Below, in pieces: positions 23,481 through 32,184 of a stretch of 64,000 nt of DNA. The translations under genes and the position numbers were made by a program. Where the stretch lies: contig NZ_CP108131.1 in assembly GCF_036203305.1 (NCBI RefSeq), forward strand, positions 5,332,001-5,396,000, written 5' to 3'. The notes under the pieces were generated by a model that searched no databases, had not been told where the DNA came from, and saw nothing but the letters and a program-made list of their open reading frames with translations. Position 1 is the first letter of the stretch. Every line of letters starts with the position of its first letter. The stretch is from Streptomyces sp. NBC_00190 (GTDB taxonomy: Bacteria > Actinomycetota > Actinomycetes > Streptomycetales > Streptomycetaceae).

Positions 23481-24581
23481 ATGAGCGACGACAGCACGGG
23501 CAGCGGCGGGCGCGCCGCGAGCCGGCGCCGACGGAAACCGCCGAAGCGCCGCAGAGCCCTCGTCATCGCCGCGTGGAGCGCCGCCGGCGTGGTCCTGGTG
23601 GGCGGGGCGGGGGTCGGCTACTTCTACTTCAAGCTCAACGGCAACCTGAAGACCGTCGACATCGACCAGGCGCTCGGTGCCGACCGCCCGCAGAACGTCG
23701 ACAACGGCTCCATGGACATCCTGGTGCTGGGCTCCGACTCCCGCGGCGGCGCCAACGGCGAGTACGGCCAGGACGACGGCGGCTCCGCCCGCTCCGACAC
23801 CGCGATGATCGTCCACCTCTACGAAGGCCACAAGAAGGCCAGCGTCATATCGATCCCGCGCGACACCATGACCGCCCGCCCCGCCTGCACCACGGCCAAC
23901 GGCAAGACCGACCCCGGCGGGACGCGCAGGCAGTTCAACGAGGCGTTCACCGTCGGCGGGGCGGCCTGCGCGGTCAAGACGGTCGAGAAGATGTCCGGCA
24001 TCCGCATGGACCACTACATCGAGGTCGACTTCACGGGCTTCAAGAAGATCATCGACACCCTCGGCGGCGTGGACGTGAACATCACGAAGCCGATCAAGGA
24101 CGGGGCCAGCCACCTCGAACTCGCGGCGGGCCCGAACAGGCTCAACGGAGAGCAGTCCCTCGGCCTCGTCCGTACCCGCAAGAGCGTCGGCGACGGCAGC
24201 GACCTCGGCCGAATACAGCTCCAGCAGGCCTTCATCAAGGCGCTGATCAAGCAGGTGAAGGGCGTCGGCCTGTTCGACAACCCCAAGCGGCTGCTCGACC
24301 TCGCCGACACCGGCACCAAGGCGCTCACCACCGACAAGGCGCTCGGCGATGTGAAGTCCCTCATGGGCTTCGCCCAGAGCCTCCAGGGCATCGACGCCCA
24401 GGGCATGCAGATGATCACGCTGCCGGTGACCGCGGACCCGATCGATCCCGACCGCGTGGCGCCGCTGACCAAGCAGTCCAAGATGGTCTGGGACGCCCTG
24501 CTCGCCGACCAGCCCGTCCCTCCGGAGGCCACAGAGAACTCGATGGGCGACAAGGGCACCGTCGGCGGGATCGTCCAGTAG
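23481..24581 (+). CDS. LCP (LytR-CpsA-Psr) family cell-wall glycopolymer ligase
   Basis: A 366-residue protein from ATG 23481, with GAGGAGAG at 23471-23478. A basic cytoplasmic N-terminus (SRRRRKPPKRRR) and one membrane helix (ALVIAAWSAAGVVLVGGAGV, residues about 29-50) anchor it facing outward. The LCP domain shows DILVLGSDSRGG, SDTAMIVHL, VISIPRDTM with the catalytic Arg, and later GEQSLGLVRTRKS. LCP enzymes transfer teichoic-acid-like or arabinogalactan-type polymers from lipid carriers to peptidoglycan. In Streptomyces there are several paralogs, and which polymer this one handles is not visible. Monocistronic between rho and rpmE. Confidence 0.9.
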   Translation: MSDDSTGSGGRAASRRRRKPPKRRRALVIAAWSAAGVVLVGGAGVGYFYFKLNGNLKTVDIDQALGADRPQNVDNGSMDILVLGSDSRGGANGEYGQDDGGSARSDTAMIVHLYEGHKKASVISIPRDTMTARPACTTANGKTDPGGTRRQFNEAFTVGGAACAVKTVEKMSGIRMDHYIEVDFTGFKKIIDTLGGVDVNITKPIKDGASHLELAAGPNRLNGEQSLGLVRTRKSVGDGSDLGRIQLQQAFIKALIKQVKGVGLFDNPKRLLDLADTGTKALTTDKALGDVKSLMGFAQSLQGIDAQGMQMITLPVTADPIDPDRVAPLTKQSKMVWDALLADQPVPPEATENSMGDKGTVGGIVQ

Positions 24582-24775
24582 CGCCCTGTCCACAAGGGGG
24601 TCCGCGACGGTCCGGAGCCGGTCCGGAATAGATGCCGGCCCCTCTCCGTTGAGGGAGGCGTCCTCAGAATTTTGACAGGCAGCCCGGTCCTGGCAGACTG
24701 GTCTGTCGGCCCCGGTTCACGCAGCGCGCAATTCGGCTCCTGCGACCCGGCGCCCTCCCGAATCTAGGAGACACC

Positions 24776-24994
24776 TTGAAGAGCGAGATCCACCCCGAGT
24801 ACGTCGAGACCCAGGTCAGCTGCACCTGTGGCGCGTCGTTCACCACCCGTAGCACCCTCACCGAGGGCACCATCCGTGCCGAGGTCTGCTCCGAGTGCCA
24901 CCCCTTCTACACGGGCAAGCAGAAGATCCTCGACACCGGTGGCCGTGTGGCCCGCTTCGAGGCTCGCTTCGGCAAGGGTGCGGCCAAGAAGTAG
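24776..24994 (+). CDS. rpmE: 50S ribosomal protein L31, zinc-containing form
   Basis: A 72-residue protein of the large ribosomal subunit, at the intersubunit bridge. TTG 24776 follows TAGGAG (24765-24770). It starts [20 protein letters not shown]. Cys 16, Cys 18, Cys 37 and Cys 40 (CTC; CSEC) form the zinc site of the C+ type. The tail [20 protein letters not shown] is conserved. In Streptomyces a zinc-free paralog replaces it under zinc starvation; this copy is the zinc-replete one. A hairpin terminator follows at 25003. Confidence 0.96.
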   Translation: MKSEIHPEYVETQVSCTCGASFTTRSTLTEGTIRAEVCSECHPFYTGKQKILDTGGRVARFEARFGKGAAKK

Positions 24995-25002
24995 CGCGAC
25001 CC

Positions 25003-25057
25003 AGGCGCCGGTTTCCGGCCGCTCCCTGTCCACTCGGGGGCGGCCGGACCGGCGCCT
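25003..25057 (+). terminator. Terminator after rpmE
   Basis: AGGCGCCGGT (25003-25012) pairs with ACCGGCGCCT (25048-25057), and CCGGCCGC pairs with GCGGCCGG inside it. A TTTG run follows. Confidence 0.75.
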
Positions 25058-25125
25058 TTGTCGTCGTCTAGCCCGTAACCCAGCCCCGTGCGGTCCCATC
25101 GCACTTTCACACCAGGAGTACCCCG

Positions 25126-26205
25126 ATGTTCGAGGCGGTCGAGGAACTGATCGGCGAGCACGCCGATCTTGAGAAGAAGCTCGCCGACCCTTCGGTCCAC
25201 TCCGATCAGGCCAACGCCCGCAAGCTGAACAAGCGCTACGCGGAGCTGACCCCGATCGTTGCGACCTTCCGTGCCTGGAAGCAGTCGGCCGAGGACATCG
25301 AGACGGCCAAGGAGTTCGCGGCCGACGACCCGGACTTCGCCGCCGAGGTCAAGGAGCTGACCCAGCAGCGCGAGGAGCTCACCGAGAAGCTCCGCCTGCT
25401 CCTGGTCCCGCGCGACCCCAGCGACGACAAGGACGTGCTCCTGGAGGTCAAGGCTGGCGCGGGCGGCGACGAGTCGGCCCTGTTCGCCGGCGACCTGCTG
25501 CGCATGTACCTGCGCTACGCCGAGCGCGTGGGCTGGAAGACCGAGATCATCGACGCCACCGAGTCCGAGCTCGGCGGCTACAAGGACGTCCAGGTCTCCG
25601 TCCGCACCAAGGGCGGCAACGGCGCCACCGAGCCCGGCCAGGGCGTGTGGGCCCGCCTGAAGTACGAGGGCGGCGTGCACCGCGTCCAGCGCGTTCCGGC
25701 CACCGAGTCCCAGGGCCGCATCCACACCTCCGCCGCCGGCGTGCTCGTCACCCCGGAGGCCGAGGAGGTCGAGGTCGAGATCAACATGAACGACCTCCGC
25801 ATCGACGTGTACCGCTCGTCGGGCCCCGGCGGCCAGTCCGTCAACACCACCGACTCGGCCGTGCGCATCACGCACATCCCGACCGGTGTGGTCGCCTCCT
25901 GCCAGAACGAGAAGAGCCAGCTCCAGAACAAGGAGCAGGCGATGCGCATCCTGCGCTCGCGTCTGCTGGCCGCCGCCCAGGAAGCCGCCGAACAGGAGGC
26001 CTCCGACGTGCGCCGCAGCCAGGTGCGCAGCGTGGACCGCTCCGAGAAGATCCGTACGTACAACTTCCCGGAAAACCGGATCTCGGACCACCGGACCGGC
26101 TTCAAGGCGTACAACTTGGACCAGGTGCTCGACGGGGACCTCGACCCGGTCATCCAGGCCTGTGTCGACACGGACTCCGCCGCGAAGCTCGCGGCCGCGC
26201 ACTGA
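25126..26205 (+). CDS. prfA: Peptide chain release factor 1
   Basis: A 359-residue class I release factor for UAA and UAG stops. The stop-codon reading PxT motif is seen in [17 protein letters not shown], and the peptidyl-tRNA hydrolysis motif in [17 protein letters not shown]. The N-terminal helical domain starts [22 protein letters not shown] 25126 follows CAGGAG (25111-25116). The methyltransferase that modifies the GGQ Gln, prmC, is the next gene, 60 bases downstream. Confidence 0.97.
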   Translation: MFEAVEELIGEHADLEKKLADPSVHSDQANARKLNKRYAELTPIVATFRAWKQSAEDIETAKEFAADDPDFAAEVKELTQQREELTEKLRLLLVPRDPSDDKDVLLEVKAGAGGDESALFAGDLLRMYLRYAERVGWKTEIIDATESELGGYKDVQVSVRTKGGNGATEPGQGVWARLKYEGGVHRVQRVPATESQGRIHTSAAGVLVTPEAEEVEVEINMNDLRIDVYRSSGPGGQSVNTTDSAVRITHIPTGVVASCQNEKSQLQNKEQAMRILRSRLLAAAQEAAEQEASDVRRSQVRSVDRSEKIRTYNFPENRISDHRTGFKAYNLDQVLDGDLDPVIQACVDTDSAAKLAAAH

Positions 26206-26265
26206 CCCCTGCCTGACCTGCCTGCCCCCGCTTCACCCCGTACGACAGCAGCCCGGAGGACCAGC

Positions 26266-27111
26266 GTGAACTTGCTGCTTGCCGAGGTGGCCCAGGCCAC
26301 CCAGCGGCTGGCCGCCGCCGGCGTGCCCTCACCGCGCTTCGACGCGGAGGAGCTCGCGGCCTTCGTGCACGGCGTCAAGCGGGGGGAACTGCACCACGTC
26401 AAGGACGCGGACTTCGACGCCCGCTACTGGGAGGCCGTCGCCCGCCGCGAGGCGCGCGAGCCGCTCCAGCACATCACCGGCCGCGCCTTCTTCCGGTACC
26501 TGGAGCTCCAGGTCGGGCCCGGGGTCTTCGTCCCGCGGCCCGAGACCGAGTCGGTCGTGGACTGGGCCATACACGCCGTCCGTGCGATGGACGTGGTCGA
26601 GCCGATGATCGTCGACCTGTGCACCGGTTCCGGCGCGATCGCGCTGGCCATGGCGCAGGAGGTGCCGCGCTCGCGCGTGCACGCGGTCGAGCTGTCCGAG
26701 GACGCCCTGCGGTGGACCCGCAAGAACGCTGAGGGCTCCCGGGTCACCGTCCACCAGGGTGACGCGCTGAGCGCCCTGCCGGAGCTCGACGGCCAGGTCG
26801 ACCTGGTCATCTCCAACCCGCCGTACATCCCGCTCACCGAGTGGGAGTACGTGGCCCCCGAGGCCCGCGACCACGACCCGGAGATGGCCCTGTTCTCCGG
26901 CGAGGACGGCCTCGACACCATCCGCGGCATCGAGCGCACCGCGCACCGGCTGCTGCGGCCGGGCGGCATCGTCGTCATCGAGCACGCCGACACCCAGGGC
27001 GGCCAGGTTCCCTGGATCTTCGCCGACGAACGGGGCTGGGCCGACGCCGCCGACCACCCCGACCTGAACAACCGCCCCCGCTTCGCCACCGCCCGCAAGG
27101 CCCTGCCGTGA
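26266..27111 (+). CDS. prmC: Release factor glutamine methyltransferase
   Basis: A 281-residue SAM-dependent enzyme that N5-methylates the Gln of the GGQ loop in release factors. GTG 26266 follows GGAGGA (26255-26260). The N-terminal helical part starts MNLLLAEVAQATQRLAAAGV. The substrate loop PRPETE precedes the SAM site VDLCTGSGAIALAMA, and the catalytic motif is DLVISNPPYIPL. Pairing with prfA upstream supports the assignment. Length is normal. Confidence 0.96.
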   Translation: MNLLLAEVAQATQRLAAAGVPSPRFDAEELAAFVHGVKRGELHHVKDADFDARYWEAVARREAREPLQHITGRAFFRYLELQVGPGVFVPRPETESVVDWAIHAVRAMDVVEPMIVDLCTGSGAIALAMAQEVPRSRVHAVELSEDALRWTRKNAEGSRVTVHQGDALSALPELDGQVDLVISNPPYIPLTEWEYVAPEARDHDPEMALFSGEDGLDTIRGIERTAHRLLRPGGIVVIEHADTQGGQVPWIFADERGWADAADHPDLNNRPRFATARKALP

Positions 27112-27160
27112 CGGGCGCGACCCACCCCTCCACCCCCCTGCTGCACGAGGAGTCCCGCTG

Positions 27161-27808
27161 ATGGCCCGGCGATACGACTGCAACGACGCGACGGACCGCA
27201 AGACGGGTCTGCGTGAAGCCGCATCCGCCGTGCGCCGCGGCGAGCTCGTCGTGCTGCCCACCGACACCCTGTACGGGATCGGCGCGGACGCCTTCAGCCC
27301 CGAGGCCGTCCATGACCTGCTCGCCGCCAAGGGCCGGGGCCGCGGCATGCCCACCCCTGTCCTCATCGGCTCCCCGAACACCCTGCACGGCCTGGTCACC
27401 GACTTCTCCGAGCAGGCCTGGGAGCTCGTCGACGCGTTCTGGCCGGGCGCGCTGACGCTGGTCGCCAAGCACCAGCCCTCGCTCGCGTGGGACCTCGGCG
27501 ACACCCACGGCACCGTGGCCGTACGCATGCCCCTGCACCCCGTCGCGATCGAGCTGCTGACCGAGGTCGGCCCGATGGCGGTGTCCTCGGCCAACCTGTC
27601 CGGGCACCCGGCGCCGGAGGACTGCGACGCCGCGCGCGAGATGCTCGGGGACTCGGTGTCCGTGTACCTCGACGGCGGGCCGACCCCCGGCATCCAGCCG
27701 TCGTCGATCGTCGACGTCACCGGGAAGGTTCCCGTCCTGCTGCGGGAAGGGGCGCTCACCGCGGACCAGCTGCGGGAGGTCGTACCCGACCTCGAGGTCG
27801 CCCCGTGA
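27161..27808 (+). CDS. L-threonylcarbamoyladenylate synthase (Sua5/YrdC family)
   Basis: A 215-residue enzyme that makes threonylcarbamoyl-AMP from threonine, bicarbonate and ATP for the t6A37 modification of ANN-decoding tRNAs. LVVLPTDTLYGIGADAFSPE and KGRGRGMPTPVLI are the conserved entry of the fold, and VAVRMPLHP and AVSSANLSGHPAP line the active site. It is the TsaC-like length with a short C-terminal extension. It lies 50 bases after prmC and overlaps the next gene by GTGA, so prfA-prmC-this gene look like a translation-quality operon. Confidence 0.92.
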   Translation: MARRYDCNDATDRKTGLREAASAVRRGELVVLPTDTLYGIGADAFSPEAVHDLLAAKGRGRGMPTPVLIGSPNTLHGLVTDFSEQAWELVDAFWPGALTLVAKHQPSLAWDLGDTHGTVAVRMPLHPVAIELLTEVGPMAVSSANLSGHPAPEDCDAAREMLGDSVSVYLDGGPTPGIQPSSIVDVTGKVPVLLREGALTADQLREVVPDLEVAP

Positions 27809-28461
27809 GCCCTGAGGGGCGTGGCATAGCAACGGGGTACCTCCCAGCAGAGGCTGGGGGAGACACCTTCCGCATCCTCCACGTCAGCACCGGCAACGTG
27901 TGCCGCTCGCCCATCACCGAGCGGCTGACGCGGCATGCCCTCTCGCACCGGCTCGGTGGCCTCGCCCACGGGGACCTCATCGTGGAGAGTGCCGGCACCT
28001 GGGGCCACGAGGGCGCCCCCATGGAGGCGAACGCGGCCGCCGTGCTGGCCGACTTCGGGGCCGACGCCTCCGGGTTCACAGGGCGGGAGCTGCTGGACGA
28101 GCACGTCATACGCGCGGACCTGGTGCTGACCGCCACCCGCGACCACCGGGCCCAGGTCATCTCGATGGGGCATTCGGCGGGGCTGCGCACCTTCACGCTG
28201 AAGGAGTTCACCCGGCTGGTCCGGGCGATAGATCCGGCCACGCTGCCGCCGCTGGACGACGGCATGGCGGAGCGGGCGCGGGCGCTCGTACGGGCCGCCG
28301 CGGCCCTGCGGGGCTGGCTGCTGGCCCCGTCGCCGGACGCGGACGAGGTGTACGACCCGTACGGGGCGCCGATCACCTTCTTCCGCTCGATCGGCGACGA
28401 GATCAACCAGGCGCTGGACCCGGTGGTCACGGCCCTGACGGGCGTCACCGCGTCCCGCTGA
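27805..28461 (+). CDS. Low-molecular-weight protein tyrosine phosphatase homologue with Cys-to-Ser nucleophile change
   Basis: A 218-residue protein from GTG 27805, overlapping the preceding stop. The LMW-PTP loop is normally V-C-x-G-N-x-C-R-S. Here it is VSTGNVCRSP, with AGC (Ser 28) in place of the nucleophilic Cys, while Asn 31, Cys 33, Arg 34 and Ser 35 remain. The general-acid loop is present (VYDPYGAP). It is longer than typical LMW-PTPs (about 150), with an N-terminal 20-residue extension. Without the Cys it should not form the phospho-enzyme, so it may be a phosphoprotein-binding pseudophosphatase or use another mechanism. I recall this Ser in other Streptomyces copies, so it is probably not a sequencing error. 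Confidence 0.85.
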   Translation: MSPEGRGIATGYLPAEAGGDTFRILHVSTGNVCRSPITERLTRHALSHRLGGLAHGDLIVESAGTWGHEGAPMEANAAAVLADFGADASGFTGRELLDEHVIRADLVLTATRDHRAQVISMGHSAGLRTFTLKEFTRLVRAIDPATLPPLDDGMAERARALVRAAAALRGWLLAPSPDADEVYDPYGAPITFFRSIGDEINQALDPVVTALTGVTASR

Positions 28462-28566
28462 CCCCGCGGGGCCGACGGCGGTACCCGGGAGGACGGCCCG
28501 TCGCAGGGCACGATGCGCGGCCTCGGCCTACAGTGGCTGGTACCCGGTATCCCCTGGAGTCGCGCC

Positions 28567-29796
28567 ATGAGCGTCATCACCCAGCCCACGGACCTCCTGC
28601 GACGGCAGGACCCGCAGATGGCCGACGTGCTCGCGGGGGAGCGGCAGCGTCAGGCGAGCACGCTGCAGCTGATCGCCGCCGAGAACTTCACCTCGCCCGC
28701 CGTGCTCGCCGCGCTCGGGTCCACGCTCTCCAACAAGTACGCCGAGGGGTACCCCGGTGCCCGCTACCACGGCGGGTGCGAGTACGTCGACGTGGCCGAG
28801 CAGGTCGCCGTGGAGCGGGCCAAGGCGCTGTTCGCGGCCGAGCACGCCAACGTACAGCCGCACTCCGGCTCCTCCGCCGTCCTGGCCGCCTACGCCGCGC
28901 TGCTGCGGCCCGGGGACACGGTGCTGGCGATGGGGCTCCCGTACGGGGGCCACCTGACCCACGGCTCGCCCGCCAACTTCTCCGGCCGGTGGTTCGACTT
29001 CGTCGGGTACGGCGTCGACGCCGAGACGGGGCTCATCGACTACCAGCAGGTGCAGGACCTCGCCCGCGCGCACCGCCCCAAGGCGATCGTCTGCGGGTCC
29101 ATCTCCTACCCGCGCCACCCCGAGTACTCCGCCTTCCGGGAGATCGCCGACGAGGTGGGGGCCTACCTGATCGCCGACGCCGCCCATCCGATCGGGCTGG
29201 TGGCCGGCGGGGCCGCGCCCAGCCCGGTCCCGTACGCCGACGTCGTCTGCGCGACCACGCACAAGGTGCTGCGCGGTCCGCGCGGCGGGATGCTCCTGTG
29301 CGGCTCCGAGTTGGCCGAGCGGATCGACCGGGCGGTGTTCCCCTTCACCCAGGGCGGCGCCCAGATGCACACCATCGCCGCCAAGGCCGTCGCCTTCGGG
29401 GAGGCCGCGGGTCCCGCCTTCACCACGTACGCCCACCGGGTCGTCGGCAACGCCAGGGCGCTGGCGGAGGCGCTGGAGGACCACGGCTTCACGCTCACCA
29501 CCGGCGGGACCGACACCCACCTGATCACCGCGGACCCGGCACCGCTGGGAGTCGACGGCCCGACCGCGCGCGGCCGGCTGGCCGCCGCCGGGATCGTGCT
29601 CGACACCTGCGCCCTCCCGTACGGGGACCAGCGCGGCATCCGGCTGGGCACGGCCGCCGTGACCACCCAGGGGATGGGGGAGCCGGAGATGCTCCGCATC
29701 GCGGCACTGTTTGCCGCCGCGATCCACGGGGAAGCCGCGAAAACCCGTGCGGAGGTCAACGAGCTCACAATGGGATTTCCCCCGTACGGTGAGTAA
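28567..29796 (+). CDS. glyA: Serine hydroxymethyltransferase
   Basis: A 409-residue PLP enzyme that interconverts serine and glycine with tetrahydrofolate. STLQLIAAENFTSPAVLAA and NKYAEGYPGARYHGGCEYVD are the family signatures. DAAHPIGLVAGG has the cofactor Asp and His. The Schiff-base Lys is Lys 233 in ATTHKVLRGPRGG. ATG 28567 has a weak ribosome site (TGGAGT at 28554-28559). Streptomyces genomes carry several glyA-type genes, and this one lies in the prfA-rfe region. A -10-like TACAGT lies about 30 bases upstream. Confidence 0.93.
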   Translation: MSVITQPTDLLRRQDPQMADVLAGERQRQASTLQLIAAENFTSPAVLAALGSTLSNKYAEGYPGARYHGGCEYVDVAEQVAVERAKALFAAEHANVQPHSGSSAVLAAYAALLRPGDTVLAMGLPYGGHLTHGSPANFSGRWFDFVGYGVDAETGLIDYQQVQDLARAHRPKAIVCGSISYPRHPEYSAFREIADEVGAYLIADAAHPIGLVAGGAAPSPVPYADVVCATTHKVLRGPRGGMLLCGSELAERIDRAVFPFTQGGAQMHTIAAKAVAFGEAAGPAFTTYAHRVVGNARALAEALEDHGFTLTTGGTDTHLITADPAPLGVDGPTARGRLAAAGIVLDTCALPYGDQRGIRLGTAAVTTQGMGEPEMLRIAALFAAAIHGEAAKTRAEVNELTMGFPPYGE

Positions 29797-29912
29797 TCAG
29801 GACAAGAGGGACGTACTGCAACCGGGATACCGCCCCCTCGCGTCCTCGATGGTGGCGACATCACAGCTAATGTGTGGGGCTGAGATGGCCGGCGATACAT
29901 CTGGGGCAGCCC

Positions 29913-31247
29913 GTGCGTGAATATCTGCTGACGCTTTGCGTCACGGTCGCGGTGACCTACCTGCTGACCGGGCCCGTGCGGAAGTTCGCGATCGCGGCCG
30001 GGGCCATGCCGGAGATCCGCGCGCGTGACGTGCACCGCGAGCCCACGCCGCGGCTGGGCGGCATCGCCATGTTCGGCGGACTGTGCGCGGGACTGCTGGT
30101 CGCGGACCACCTGCGCAACCTCAACGGCGTCTTCGAGCTGTCGAACGAACCGCGCGCGCTGCTCTCCGGCGCCGCCCTGATCTGGCTGGTCGGCGTACTC
30201 GACGACAAGTTCGAGCTCGACGCCCTGATCAAGCTCGGCGCGCAGATGATCTCCGCCGGCGTGATGGTCATGCAGGGTCTGACCATCCTGTGGATCCCCG
30301 TCCCGGGGATCGGCACGGTCCCGCTCACCCAGTGGCAGGGCAACCTGCTCACGGTGGCGCTCGTCGTGATCACCATCAACGCCGTGAACTTCGTGGACGG
30401 ACTGGACGGCCTCGCCGCCGGCATGGTCTGCATCGCCGCCACCGCGCTGTTCCTCTACGCCTACCGGCTGTGGTTCGGCTACGGCATCGAACAAGCCGCG
30501 CCCGCGACCCTCTTCGCCGCGATCCTGATGGGGATGTGCCTGGGCTTCCTGCCGCACAACATGCACCCCGCCCGGATCTTCATGGGCGACTCCGGCTCGA
30601 TGCTGATCGGCCTGGTGCTGGCCGCCTCCGCGATCTCCATCAGCGGGCAGGTGGACCCGGACGCGCTGGCCCTCTTCGCGGGCGGCGAGCGCAACGCGAC
30701 GCACGCGATGCTCCCCGCCTACATCCCGCTGCTGCTGCCGCTGACCATCATCGCGATCCCGATGGCGGACCTGATCCTGGCCATCGTCCGGCGTACCTGG
30801 AAGGGCCAGTCGCCCTTCGCGGCCGACCGCGGGCACCTCCACCACCGGCTGCTGGAACTCGGGCATTCACACAGCCGCGCTGTGCTCATCATGTATTTCT
30901 GGTCGGGGCTGATCGCCTTCGGCACCGTGGCGTACTCGGTGAATTCCGCATCGATGTGGATCGTGCTGGCGATCGCCGCGCTCAGCGCGGTGGGCCTGAT
31001 CCTGCTGCTCCTGCCGCGCTTCACCCCGCGTGCCCCGCGCTGGGCGCAGGGGCTGGTGCCGCCGCGCTACCGGCACTCCGTGCGGGCCGCCGAGGCCGCG
31101 GCGGAGGCCGCCGCCGCAGACGCCTCGGGAGCCGAGCCGGAACCCGTCAGGCCGATCGCCGCCGGTGTGTCAGGCGTCAACGGGGCGACCGCCATCGGCC
31201 CCCGTTCGCGCTTCCCCGAGCGGCGTAAGGCTGAATCTGCCCGCTGA
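29913..31247 (+). CDS. wecA: Polyprenyl-phosphate GlcNAc-1-phosphate transferase (WecA/Rfe type)
   Basis: A 444-residue membrane protein of the MraY/WecA family with about eleven hydrophobic helices. It starts at GTG 29913 (MREYLLTLCVTVAVTYLL). Cytoplasmic loops hold the catalytic residues: GVLDDKFELDALIKL, NAVNFVDGLDGLAAG and ARIFMGDSGSMLIGL, then the sugar-specificity loop ADRGHLHHRLLELGHSH. It transfers GlcNAc-1-phosphate to decaprenyl phosphate and begins a cell-wall polymer. Two upstream in-frame starts lie in a region without conservation. A TAATGT -10-like box is at 29868-29873. Its neighbour is the atp operon, as in other Streptomyces. Confidence 0.92.
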   Translation: MREYLLTLCVTVAVTYLLTGPVRKFAIAAGAMPEIRARDVHREPTPRLGGIAMFGGLCAGLLVADHLRNLNGVFELSNEPRALLSGAALIWLVGVLDDKFELDALIKLGAQMISAGVMVMQGLTILWIPVPGIGTVPLTQWQGNLLTVALVVITINAVNFVDGLDGLAAGMVCIAATALFLYAYRLWFGYGIEQAAPATLFAAILMGMCLGFLPHNMHPARIFMGDSGSMLIGLVLAASAISISGQVDPDALALFAGGERNATHAMLPAYIPLLLPLTIIAIPMADLILAIVRRTWKGQSPFAADRGHLHHRLLELGHSHSRAVLIMYFWSGLIAFGTVAYSVNSASMWIVLAIAALSAVGLILLLLPRFTPRAPRWAQGLVPPRYRHSVRAAEAAAEAAAADASGAEPEPVRPIAAGVSGVNGATAIGPRSRFPERRKAESAR

Positions 31248-31521
31248 CGGCGCCGACGCATGTCGGACATGAACGCCCTTTACCAGACAAAGGGTTCTGC
31301 TGTCGCGCACACACGCGCAGGGTCACTCTCATGTGTGACAGTCAGCACACTCTGCAGGTAAAGCTCTCATCAAATAGTTTGTGATACCGTTCACTAAACC
31401 CGGCGACAGAGCCGAAGGACCGTAGTGCGACGGTCCATTGGCCCGAGGTTCCCTCTCGGACCGGGCTTACGCTCGTCCTGTACGAGTCCCGTGCCCCCAC
31501 CACCACGCGGAGCAAACCGCC
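31248..31521 (+). promoter_or_regulatory. atp operon promoter region with CRP-like palindrome
   Basis: This is 274 bases between wecA and atpI. TGTGATACCGTTCACT at 31380-31395 matches the CRP half-sites TGTGA and TCACA around six bases, with one mismatch. The surroundings (CATCAAATAGTTTG; TCACTAAACC) are low in GC for this genome, typical of a promoter. The palindrome ends 126 bases before the atpI start. Regulator binding is inferred. Confidence 0.5.
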
Positions 31522-31959
31522 ATGCGGTCAGATGACGTCCGATCCCTCCTTCAAGCTGCCGTACCCACTGCTGTCGCAGGCGCTGTAGCCGCCTTGATCA
31601 GCGGGCTGGTCGTCGGCAGCAAGGGCGCGGTCGGTGCCATCGTCGCGACGCTGGTAGTGATCCTGTTCATGGGCATCGGATTCGTCGTTCTGCAGCGCAC
31701 GGCGAAATCACTCCCGCACCTTTTCCAGGCCATGGGGCTCATGCTCTATGCGACCCAGATCCTGCTGCTCTTCGTCTTTCTCGCCGCGTTCAAGAACACC
31801 ACCCTGTTCAACCCCAGGGCCTTCGCGATCTCGCTCGTCGCCACCACCCTCGTGTGGATCGGTGCGCAGACGCGTGCTCACATGAAGGCCAAGATCCTTT
31901 ACGTCGAACCGGACTCGATGAAGGGCGACAAGCCCGAAAATCCGGGGCCCAAGTCGTGA
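31522..31959 (+). CDS. atpI: ATP synthase accessory protein AtpI-like
   Basis: A 145-residue membrane protein from ATG 31522, first gene of the atp cluster. Four hydrophobic helices are seen, for example VPTAVAGAVAALISGLVVGS, GAIVATLVVILFMGIGFVVL and the two around LMLYATQILLLFVFLAAF. AtpI proteins help assemble the c-ring of the Fo sector. Sequence is poorly conserved in the family, so position 225 bases before atpB is the main evidence. The C-terminus is polar (EPDSMKGDKPENPGPKS). Confidence 0.8.
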   Translation: MRSDDVRSLLQAAVPTAVAGAVAALISGLVVGSKGAVGAIVATLVVILFMGIGFVVLQRTAKSLPHLFQAMGLMLYATQILLLFVFLAAFKNTTLFNPRAFAISLVATTLVWIGAQTRAHMKAKILYVEPDSMKGDKPENPGPKS

Positions 31960-32184
31960 AGGGTAGGGTCGGGATAAGTGCGCCTACGGTGTCCTGCTAT
32001 CGTCCGGTGCCAACTGCGGCACTGCGGGCGCGGGCATCTGAGCTGACGCCTGTCCCATCGCGAGGCTCGATGCCTGACTGCCGCCCCACCATCCGAAACA
32101 CCAGTCCAGTGCCGAACCGCGGCTGCGCGCCGCGCCGACACAACGAGGTTGCCGTACCTATGCGCCACGCTGAAGGAGCCCGCG

